Shown here: positions 1 to 5,080 of the stretch, piece after piece | How positions within the stretch are numbered: the stretch's first letter is position 1 | How the letters are laid out: each line of letters starts with the position of its first letter | NCBI GenBank assembly: GCA_030699625.1 | Contig: JAUYLU010000032.1 | Span: 1 to 8,875, forward strand | Length of the DNA: 8,875 bases | Source of the DNA: a bacterium | Lineage (GTDB): Bacteria > Patescibacteriota > Minisyncoccia > Phycocordibacterales > VMEP01 | Direction of reading: 5' to 3' | Position numbers and translations under genes: made by a program | Notes under the pieces: generated by a model | Seen by the model: the letters and a program-made list of their open reading frames with translations, nothing else | What the model was told of the DNA's origin: nothing | Databases searched by the model: none

Positions 1-426
1 GATGAGGATTTTGACATTCGCCCCCGAGGACGGGCCGGGCGGTGACGAAGCGGGTGCGCCGAGGTACTTCTCCACCTTCTCGAGCACTTCGTCGGGAGAG
101 AATTGGGCCTTGACGATGTAGTCCTTGGCGCCGAGCTTCAAGATGCGCTCGATCTCGACCGGCTGGCCCGAATTCGAGATGACGATGACGGGAATATCCT
201 TGAGGGCGGGGTCTTTCCCCATCTCCTCGAGCACCTCGTAACCGTCTTTTTTCGGCATGAGGATGTCGAGAAGGACGAGGTCGGGCTTCACCTCGCGCAT
301 TTTGGCGAGCCCCGCTTCGCCGTCGAGCTCCCAGAACGCGCCATAGCCTTCTTCATAAAGTTTATTGAGGAGAATATCGCCTAAAATCTGTTCGTCCTCG
401 ACGATGAGAATCTTTTTGCCCTTCAT
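1..426 (-). CDS. Response regulator receiver protein (C-terminus beyond window)
   Basis: Cytoplasmic output partner of the histidine kinase encoded just upstream on the same strand. The 142 visible residues begin MKGKKILIVEDE and form one complete CheY-like receiver domain (about residues 4-122). Acidic pocket D11/E12, phospho-acceptor D54 in LVLLDILMP, the Ser/Thr switch position S84 in VISNSG and the conserved K106 in DYIVKAQF are all present. A Pro/Ser/Gly-rich linker follows (about 124-137), then the sequence stops at the window edge with VKILI, which resembles the first strand of another receiver domain. The start ATG lies four bases after a TAA on the same strand (TAA-CAGG-ATG). It has only a poor Shine-Dalgarno and sits inside a long inverted repeat. 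No DNA-binding domain is visible, so the output mode is unknown. Family assignment is secure; full architecture is not. Confidence 0.93.
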   Translation of the reverse strand, partial: MKGKKILIVEDEQILGDILLNKLYEEGYGAFWELDGEAGLAKMREVKPDLVLLDILMPKKDGYEVLEEMGKDPALKDIPVIVISNSGQPVEIERILKLGAKDYIVKAQFSPDEVLEKVEKYLGAPASSPPGPSSGANVKILI

Positions 427-576
427 CCTGTTAGAGATAGGGAACGCTCGCTCTTTCCCGAGAGAACGTTCCTCTATGATTAGCTTTACATTTCTTTCCC
501 ATCGTGTTTAGTGCTGCATGCGTTCCCGTAAATCTTTGGCAATATACCATTGCCAAAGATTTATCTCTAACAGGAT
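425..576 (-). promoter_or_regulatory. Interrupted 23-bp inverted repeat, predicted three-way-junction leader
   Basis: This is the spacer between the kinase and the response regulator. Bases 425-439 are perfectly complementary to 562-576 (15 bp), and 440-447 to 520-527 (8 bp). Together they make a 23-base arm whose partner is interrupted by a separate hairpin at 528-561. In the minus-strand transcript this predicts a three-way junction. The distal stem pairs bases up to the second base of the response regulator start codon and covers the AGG just before it. A small extra stem (CTCG 447-450 with CGAG 459-462) lies in the enclosed loop. The pairing is read directly from the sequence. A role in hiding the start codon or acting as a switch is inference; a mobile inverted repeat is the alternative. 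Confidence 0.55.
529..563. repeat. 15-bp perfect hairpin in the kinase-regulator spacer
   Basis: Bases 529-543 (TAAATCTTTGGCAAT) are perfectly complementary to 549-563, with a five-base loop. Neither side is followed by a T-run, so it is not a typical intrinsic terminator. It sits inside one arm of the larger inverted repeat at 425-576 and would form the side stem of that structure. Confidence 0.7.
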
Positions 577-593
577 TCATTTCCTTTAATGAC

Positions 594-599
594 AGTATA
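594..599 (-). promoter_or_regulatory. Possible -10 box for the response regulator leader
   Basis: On the minus strand this reads TATACT, the same hexamer found upstream of the binding-protein gene (3351-3356) and the acyltransferase gene (6599-6604). It would start a transcript just before the structured leader, letting the regulator be made independently of the kinase. I see no good -35 box, so this is weak. Confidence 0.25.
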
Positions 600-623
600 G
601 TAGAAAGGCACAGGGGCGTCTAC

Positions 624-660
624 GCGCCTGACTGCGAGTGTACTCGCTCAGGCCAGGCGC
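624..660 (-). other. Hairpin overlapping the kinase stop codon
   Basis: GCGCCTG (624-630) pairs with CAGGCGC (654-660). Inside them GCGAGT and ACTCGC form a second stem around a two-base centre. The kinase stop codon (648-650) lies within the structure. There is no T-run downstream on the minus strand, so it may slow or stabilise the 3' end of the kinase message rather than terminate it. Confidence 0.4.
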
Positions 661-2255
661 TTCGACGCGGGAATGGAGAAATAGAACGTGGTCCCCGCTC
701 CTTCGGCGCTCTCGAACCATATCTTCCCGCCGTGCTTCTCGATGATGCTCCTCGCCACGAAGAGGCCGAGTCCCGAGCCTTCGGTCTGCATCTTCACGGC
801 GTTGTCGGCCCGGAAAAATTTGTTGAAGATGGACGACTGCTGGCGCAGGGGAATGCCGATGCCGCTGTCCTTCACCGAGACCTTGATGTCTCCGTTCTCC
901 GCGGCGGCAGCAATCGCGACGGTCCCGCCGTCCGGCGTGTAGCGCACCGCGTTCTCGATGAGATTTTGGATGACGCCGCGGAGCTTCTCGGGGTCGGCCT
1001 CGACATACGGGAGGGCCGTCTTCGGCTTGTCGAACGCGAGCTTCATCTTGCGCACGTGGGCCTGGCCCGCGAAGTCGAGGAGGGCGTTCTCGATGAGATC
1101 CTCGAGATGGATGGGCGTGAAGGTGTACTCAACCTTGCCCGACTCGATGCGGGTGACCACGAGCATCTCGTTGATGAGATTGATGATGCGCTCGTTCGAT
1201 TCGTACCCTTTCATGAGGAGGCCCCGCTGCTCGGGCGTGAGGTTTCCCGAATTTTCGTCGATGAGGAGCGAGAGTGTCCACTTGATGGCCGAGAGCGGCG
1301 TCCGGAGCTGATGGGCGGCGACCGAGATGAATTCCGATTTCGCCTTGTCGAGCTCGCGGAGGCGCTCGTTCACGAGGGTGAGCTCCTCCTCACGCTTCAC
1401 GAGGAGCTGGTTCTTCTTGTCCACCTCCTCGACCTTTCCCTTGAGCTCCTCGGTGCGCGCCGAAACCTCGGCCTCGAGGTGGGTGGTATAGAGGGAGAGC
1501 TTCTCGGCCATCTGGTTGAAAGAGACGGAAAGCTCCCCTATCTCGTCGGCGCCGAGCACCGTGGCGCGCACGGAGGAGTCGCCCTTGGCGAGGAGGTTCG
1601 TGGTGTTCCGGAGCTCGGTGATGGGCGCGGTGATGGCGCGCGACACCATGAAGGCGATGATGACGCCGAAGAAGAGGATGAGGAACTCCATCACGATGAA
1701 CTGGTTCACCGCGAGGCGCACCCGCCGCCCCTGGTCGTCGAGGGCGGCGCTGAACCTCGCCTGCACCTCTTCGTCAACCTCGCGAAAAAGCGAGAAAAGC
1801 TCGCGGATGTCGCCGTAAACGAGGACTATCTGCTCGTTCACGCCTTGACTCGCAAGGTTGTCCTGAAGGAGGATGAGCGCCTCGAGGTTCTTGTCGAGCT
1901 CGGAGAGAAGGGCCGCCGCGCGCACCATCTTTTCGGAGTCGGCGACGAGAAGCTCCTCGAGAAGCGCGGTATGATTCCGTATCGCTTCCAGGTCCGCCGC
2001 GAGGTGCTCCTTGTGCTCTTCGCCGCCCACCGTGGTGTAGCGCTCGAGGTTGTTGTCGAAGGCATTGAGCGCCACGGTGATCTCCTGCAGGTAGCGGTTC
2101 TTCAGGTTTTGGGACGTGAGGTCCTGCGATATGGCGTCGATGCGCGAAAGCTGAAAGGCTCCCATGAGCGCCGCAAGGAGCGAGAGCGCAATGACGACCG
2201 CGGGGCCGATGAGGATCTTTTTGTAGATGGGAAGGTTGGAGAACGGCTTGAGCAT
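648..2255 (-). CDS. Membrane sensor histidine kinase (HAMP, HisKA, HATPase)
   Basis: A 535-residue transmembrane kinase that autophosphorylates on histidine and should pass the phosphate to the receiver protein encoded next. TM1 is about residues 14-34. An extracytoplasmic domain of about 150 residues follows, predicted almost wholly helical and of four-helix-bundle type. TM2 is about 187-206, HAMP about 205-257 and a coiled coil about 258-303. The HisKA phospho-site is H315 in AAHQLRTPL. The ATPase domain has the N box (N431, N435), G1 DSGIGIP 463-469, F box FNKFFRAD and G2 GSGLGLF 493-499. All catalytic motifs are intact and there is no attached receiver. The start ATG has no clear Shine-Dalgarno, and an 18-bp palindrome lies 16 bases before it. 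The ligand is unknown; the preceding gene for a binding protein suggests indirect sensing through it. Confidence 0.95.
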   Translation of the reverse strand: MLKPFSNLPIYKKILIGPAVVIALSLLAALMGAFQLSRIDAISQDLTSQNLKNRYLQEITVALNAFDNNLERYTTVGGEEHKEHLAADLEAIRNHTALLEELLVADSEKMVRAAALLSELDKNLEALILLQDNLASQGVNEQIVLVYGDIRELFSLFREVDEEVQARFSAALDDQGRRVRLAVNQFIVMEFLILFFGVIIAFMVSRAITAPITELRNTTNLLAKGDSSVRATVLGADEIGELSVSFNQMAEKLSLYTTHLEAEVSARTEELKGKVEEVDKKNQLLVKREEELTLVNERLRELDKAKSEFISVAAHQLRTPLSAIKWTLSLLIDENSGNLTPEQRGLLMKGYESNERIINLINEMLVVTRIESGKVEYTFTPIHLEDLIENALLDFAGQAHVRKMKLAFDKPKTALPYVEADPEKLRGVIQNLIENAVRYTPDGGTVAIAAAAENGDIKVSVKDSGIGIPLRQQSSIFNKFFRADNAVKMQTEGSGLGLFVARSIIEKHGGKIWFESAEGAGTTFYFSIPASKRLA

Positions 2256-2271
2256 GAGCGATGCGTTGATC

Positions 2272-2289
2272 TATACGATATATCGTATA
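2272..2289. promoter_or_regulatory. 18-bp perfect palindrome before the kinase gene
   Basis: TATACGATATATCGTATA is identical to its own reverse complement. It occupies the 62-base gap between the binding-protein stop and the kinase start, ending 16 bases before the kinase ATG. It could be an operator for a dimeric regulator, or an RNA hairpin between two cistrons. The symmetry is certain; the role is inferred. Confidence 0.5.
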
Positions 2290-2317
2290 CATACCGCCGA
2301 CGAGAACGGACGCGGGA

Positions 2318-3325
2318 CTATTGGACGACCTCGGCGTTCTTAAGGATCGAAGAGGGAAACGTCACCTTAAGCTTCCCGGCGAGCTTCAAGTTCGCCATGA
2401 GCTGGCCGCGCTTGTTCTTGACGAGCGGTATCGACGACGGCGAGGCGCCGTCGAGGATCTTGAGCGCGGTCTCGGCCTGCCACTCTCCCTGCTCGTCGGG
2501 GATCTTGGTGATGCCGAGGAGCGCGTACGGCATGATCCACGGGTTCGTGGTGCCCACCGGCACCTTGGTGTTCGCGAGCGCGTACGCCTCGGCGTCGGCC
2601 TCGTTCCAGTCGGTAATCCCTGCGTTGTTCTCGAAGATGATGAGATCGACCTCGTTCTGGAGCTTCGTAAACTGCGCTTTCCATTCCGCCATCGTCTTCG
2701 CGAAATATGAACGGGAAAAGGTGATATTGAGAAGCGTTCCGTAATACGTGAGATTCTTGCGCTCCGTTTCCGTATCGGCGGAGAGATAGCCGACGCGGGT
2801 CCCCTTCGCGTAGTTTTTCAGATGGTCGATGATCTGGTTCGTGAGCGAGACCTCGATCATGCCCGTGGTGTTCGAGTAGGGCGCGCCGTAGAGCGAGGCG
2901 TCCCAGTTGAGCCCCGAGAAAACGATGGGAAGCGCCGCGTCCTTGTAGTAGGCCTGCACCACGTACTTGAAGGCGTTGTCGTCGGAAACGAGGAGGACGT
3001 CGGGGCGAAAGGCCTCGATGGCGTCGCGCGCCGCGGCGCCCGCCGCGAGCTTGAATTCCTCGCTCGGATTGTTCTTGGTGTCCATGCGCACGATTTCGAG
3101 ATCGACGCCCGAAGGGTCGAGCACCGACTTCACGCCCTTGGTGATGCCGTCGCTCCAGTCGTACCCCGCGTGGTACGAGTCGATGTACATTATTTTCTTC
3201 CCCGCGTATGTGCCCGCGGCCGGGACGAGGGCCTTCTCCCCGTTACCTCCCCCATTTTGCCACCACGCGTACCCGCCTACCCCGGCTGCGGCGAGGAGCG
3301 CGAACGCTATCAATAGTTTTTTCAT
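2318..3325 (-). CDS. ABC-type substrate-binding protein (PF04392-like), membrane anchored
   Basis: A 335-residue extracytoplasmic binding protein. The N-terminal MKKLLIAFALLAAAGVGGYAWW is a hydrophobic anchor with no lipobox and no convincing signal-peptidase site, so the protein is probably tethered to the membrane. A Gly-rich linker follows, then a two-lobed periplasmic-binding fold. Recognisable family stretches are KKIMYIDSYHAGYDWSDGI (43-61), RPDVLLVSDDNAFKYVV (107-123), LPIVFSGLNWDASLYG (132-147), NTTGMIEV (152-159), NNAGITDW (233-240) and EQGEWQAETALKILDG (278-293). The length is normal for the family. It is first in an operon with a histidine kinase and a response regulator, and no permease or ATPase gene is visible. 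I infer that it presents a ligand to the kinase. The ligand cannot be deduced from sequence; PF04392 relatives bind amino acids such as tryptophan or other small molecules. Confidence 0.9.
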   Translation of the reverse strand: MKKLLIAFALLAAAGVGGYAWWQNGGGNGEKALVPAAGTYAGKKIMYIDSYHAGYDWSDGITKGVKSVLDPSGVDLEIVRMDTKNNPSEEFKLAAGAAARDAIEAFRPDVLLVSDDNAFKYVVQAYYKDAALPIVFSGLNWDASLYGAPYSNTTGMIEVSLTNQIIDHLKNYAKGTRVGYLSADTETERKNLTYYGTLLNITFSRSYFAKTMAEWKAQFTKLQNEVDLIIFENNAGITDWNEADAEAYALANTKVPVGTTNPWIMPYALLGITKIPDEQGEWQAETALKILDGASPSSIPLVKNKRGQLMANLKLAGKLKVTFPSSILKNAEVVQ

Positions 3326-3350
3326 GCATCAAAAATTAGCTTATGTTTTA

Positions 3351-3356
3351 AGTATA
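3351..3356 (-). promoter_or_regulatory. Candidate -10 box of the sensory operon
   Basis: TATACT on the minus strand, 25 bases before the binding-protein ATG, giving a leader of roughly 20 bases. No convincing -35 hexamer is seen at 16-18 bases. It shares its hexamer with two other minus-strand candidates in this window. The leader lacks an obvious Shine-Dalgarno. Confidence 0.35.
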
Positions 3357-3435
3357 CGTTCGGTTCGGCAAATCATAATCCCCATAGTCTCAAATTTCTC
3401 CCGTCTCGGAAGAAACCGGTGCGGCGCGGGAAAGA

Positions 3436-3466
3436 TTGACAAAATCGCGGTTTGTGACAGGTTATG
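3436..3466 (+). promoter_or_regulatory. Candidate promoter of the CsgG-like gene
   Basis: A perfect -35 box TTGACA (3436-3441) lies 18-19 bases before a weak -10 (GGTTAT or GTTATG, 3460-3466). Transcription would start near 3473, leaving a leader of about 70 bases that contains the first copy of the duplicated start region. The -35 is strong; the -10 and spacing are poor. Confidence 0.45.
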
Positions 3467-3472
3467 GGCAAT

Positions 3473-3546
3473 AGGAGGCTTTATGTAAGGCCATACGCTC
3501 AGTTCTTTATCAATCGAAATACCAACTTCAGAGAGGAGGCCTTATG
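3473..3546 (+). promoter_or_regulatory. Duplicated ribosome-binding/start region with an ATG-TAA start-stop
   Basis: Two near-identical initiation sites occur in tandem. AGGAGG (3473-3478) plus four bases leads to ATG-TAA at 3483-3488. AGGAGG (3534-3539) plus four bases leads to the real ATG at 3544. The bases after each start are also similar (TAAGGCCA against GGCCA). TAAGGCC (3486-3492) can pair with GGCCTTA (3538-3544), so the stop of the mini-ORF could mask the real start codon. A regulatory role is inferred. Confidence 0.5.
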
Positions 3547-4599
3547 GCCAAGAGAAACGCAGCGTTGTTTTTCATCATCGCGCTTTTCCTTGCGAAGACA
3601 GTCTTTTCGCAAGGGCTCACTGAGATGAAACCGGGCGAAGGCGGCGGTCCCGTCACCGGCTCGGCAAGCGGCACCGAAGCAGAGGGAGCGGCGCCCGCTC
3701 TCGAGCGCTGCGATGCTCCGCTCGGCACCATGGCCGTGGCCGAACCGCAGGAGTTTACCCAGAGGGCCCTGCTCCAGTTCAGCTTGCCATCGCCCACGGG
3801 CCTCATCCGCCTGCTCATTCAGCAATCAAACTGCTTTCAAGTAATCGAACGGGGCGTCGCCATGCAGAACATTCTGCAGGAGCGGCGCCTCATGCAGGAG
3901 AGCGAGCTTAAGGAAGGCTCGGGAATGGGCCGCGGGCAGTTGGTCACGGCCGATTACGTCCTGACTCCCGATGTCGTCTTTTCGCAGCAGAACGCGGGCG
4001 GTATCGGCGCCGCTGCCGGCATCGTGGGGTCCTTCTTCGGCCTCCCGGGCGGGTTAATAGGTGCCGTGGCTGGCGGCCTCAAGTTCAAGCAGGCGCAGAC
4101 GAGCATGATGGTTGCGGACACGAGGAGCGGCGTTCAGGTGGCGGCGGCACAGGGGTCGGCGGAAAAAGCCGACTTCGGTCTCGGCGGCCTGTTTGTCGGA
4201 GGCGGTGCGGCAAGCGTGCTCGGCGCCTACGAAAACACCGCCGAAGGCAAGGTGGTCTCGGCGAGCTTCCTCGACGACTGGAACAGCGTCGTGCGCGGCA
4301 TGCGCGGCAATCCGGCGCTGCAACGAGCGGGCGCGGCGCCATCGCAAGCCTCTGCGGCGGCAGGAACCGAAAAGAAAGGAGCGCCCGGCGCATCCTTCGA
4401 GCGGGGCGACGTCCTCGTCGGCAAGATTGGCGGCGTGAAGCTCTTCGCCGCGCCGTCGGAATCCTCCGGCCCTGTCGACACCCTTGCGCGCGCCGATCAG
4501 GTCATTTTCCTCGGCAAGGAGGAGAACGGCTTCCTCAATGTGCAAGGAGAGCGCACGTCCGGCTGGGCCGACAAGCTCTTTCTCAAAAAAGCCCCGTAA
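3544..4599 (+). CDS. CsgG/HfaB-family-like secreted protein with C-terminal SH3-like domain
   Basis: A 351-residue exported protein. The signal peptide is residues 1-22 (MAKRNAALFFIIALFLAKTVFS), with no lipobox although CsgG itself is a lipoprotein. A low-complexity Gly/Ala/Glu stretch runs from 25 to 53. The CsgG-like region, about 56-254, includes LIRLLIQQSNCFQVIERG (87-104), LQERRLMQES (111-120), ADYVLTPDVVF (136-146), a Gly-rich hydrophobic segment (151-178), the SMMVADTRSGVQVAAAQGSA stretch (187-206) and NTAEGKVVSASFLDDWNSVV (231-250). An Ala-rich linker (260-284) leads to an SH3b-like domain, about 287-348, with the typical GWADKLFLK ending. C56 and C97 are the only cysteines. Proteins of this form are familiar to me from proteobacteria. 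CsgG forms an outer-membrane export channel, but channel formation here is unproven. A strong Shine-Dalgarno supports the start. It stands alone, followed by a terminator. Confidence 0.85.
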   Translation: MAKRNAALFFIIALFLAKTVFSQGLTEMKPGEGGGPVTGSASGTEAEGAAPALERCDAPLGTMAVAEPQEFTQRALLQFSLPSPTGLIRLLIQQSNCFQVIERGVAMQNILQERRLMQESELKEGSGMGRGQLVTADYVLTPDVVFSQQNAGGIGAAAGIVGSFFGLPGGLIGAVAGGLKFKQAQTSMMVADTRSGVQVAAAQGSAEKADFGLGGLFVGGGAASVLGAYENTAEGKVVSASFLDDWNSVVRGMRGNPALQRAGAAPSQASAAAGTEKKGAPGASFERGDVLVGKIGGVKLFAAPSESSGPVDTLARADQVIFLGKEENGFLNVQGERTSGWADKLFLKKAP

Positions 4600-4626
4600 G
4601 GCCCGAAGGGTATTCGAGCATTAGGG

Positions 4627-4660
4627 AAAGCCCCCTGCCACGCGCAGGGGGCTTTATTTT
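4627..4660 (+). terminator. Intrinsic terminator after the CsgG-like gene
   Basis: An 11-bp perfect stem (AAAGCCCCCTG with CAGGGGGCTTT, 4627-4637 and 4645-4655) around a seven-base loop, followed by ATTTTTG. It begins 28 bases after the stop codon. Confidence 0.92.
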
Positions 4661-4673
4661 TGACGTTTCAAAC

Positions 4674-4704
4674 AAGAATCCCAAGGGCCGCCCGTGGGAT
4701 TCTT
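4674..4704. repeat. REP-like long palindrome, copy 1
   Basis: Two 15-base arms (4674-4688 and 4690-4704) around one central base, with a single mismatch. The core, CCCAAGGGC-x-GCCCGTGGG, is nearly the same as that of the palindrome at 6624-6658. It lies between convergent genes, and on the minus strand is followed by GTTTG, so it could also end the small membrane-protein transcript. Confidence 0.6.
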
Positions 4705-4747
4705 CGCCTCGGGCGCGCGTGGAGGAGCGCCGTTTCCAGAAAACCGT

Positions 4748-4999
4748 CTATGCGGAAGGAATGATTTGGAAGCGCGGAAGGAATCCTTCTTGGGTGAGGT
4801 AGCCGAAAAGGAAGTACGACGCGACCGCCCACGCAATCGTCCAGACAATGACGATGACGCCTTCCCTGCGCGCCTCCCGTTCAAAAAGAAGCGCGCCGCC
4901 ATAGACAAGGCCGGCAAGGGGGTGGAAAAAACCGACGACAATGCCGACCCAGAGCCATTTTCTTTTCGAAGAAAGCGTAAGGGATGTGGTAGGAAGCAT
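4748..4999 (-). CDS. Small membrane protein with two predicted helices
   Basis: An 83-residue protein of unknown function. Helix 1 spans about residues 14-39 (KWLWVGIVVGFFHPLAGLVYG and on) and helix 2 about 47-67 (GVIVIVWTIAWAVASYFLFGY). They are joined by a charged loop, EREARREG. The Lys/Arg just before helix 1 and the charged loop suggest both ends of helix 1 are near positive charge, so topology is unclear. It lies 81 bases downstream of the acyltransferase gene on the same strand, with its own possible promoter between, and is convergent with the CsgG-like gene. There is no clear Shine-Dalgarno before the ATG. The hydrophobic pattern and lack of competing frames support it as a real gene; no family is recognised. 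Confidence 0.7.
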   Translation of the reverse strand: MLPTTSLTLSSKRKWLWVGIVVGFFHPLAGLVYGGALLFEREARREGVIVIVWTIAWAVASYFLFGYLTQEGFLPRFQIIPSA

Positions 5000-5034
5000 G
5001 AATTTAGATAAAAATACTAAGTAATACCTGGCAT

Positions 5035-5062
5035 ATCATACAAAGTGTAGCACGATGGTCAT
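5035..5062 (-). promoter_or_regulatory. Possible promoter of the small membrane protein gene
   Basis: Minus strand: -10 TATGAT (5035-5040) with ATGACC (5057-5062) 16 bases upstream as a four-of-six -35 match. It lies in the gap after the acyltransferase stop, about 36 bases before the ATG at 4999. Confidence 0.35.
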
Positions 5063-5080
5063 TTTTCTGTTTCCCCATGT

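Noticed and set aside
529..563. Hairpin at 529-563 as an intrinsic terminator between kinase and regulator.
   Set aside because: The stem is strong, but no T-run follows on either strand.
504..2744. A 746-codon open frame on the plus strand across the kinase and binding-protein genes.
   Set aside because: It is antisense to two genes with clear family motifs. Its product is rich in Arg/Glu/Leu/Val with no recognisable domain. It is what GC-rich codon bias leaves open on the opposite strand.
2318..3325. Reading the binding protein as evidence for an ABC transporter.
   Set aside because: No permease or ATPase gene adjoins it; its partners are two-component signalling genes.
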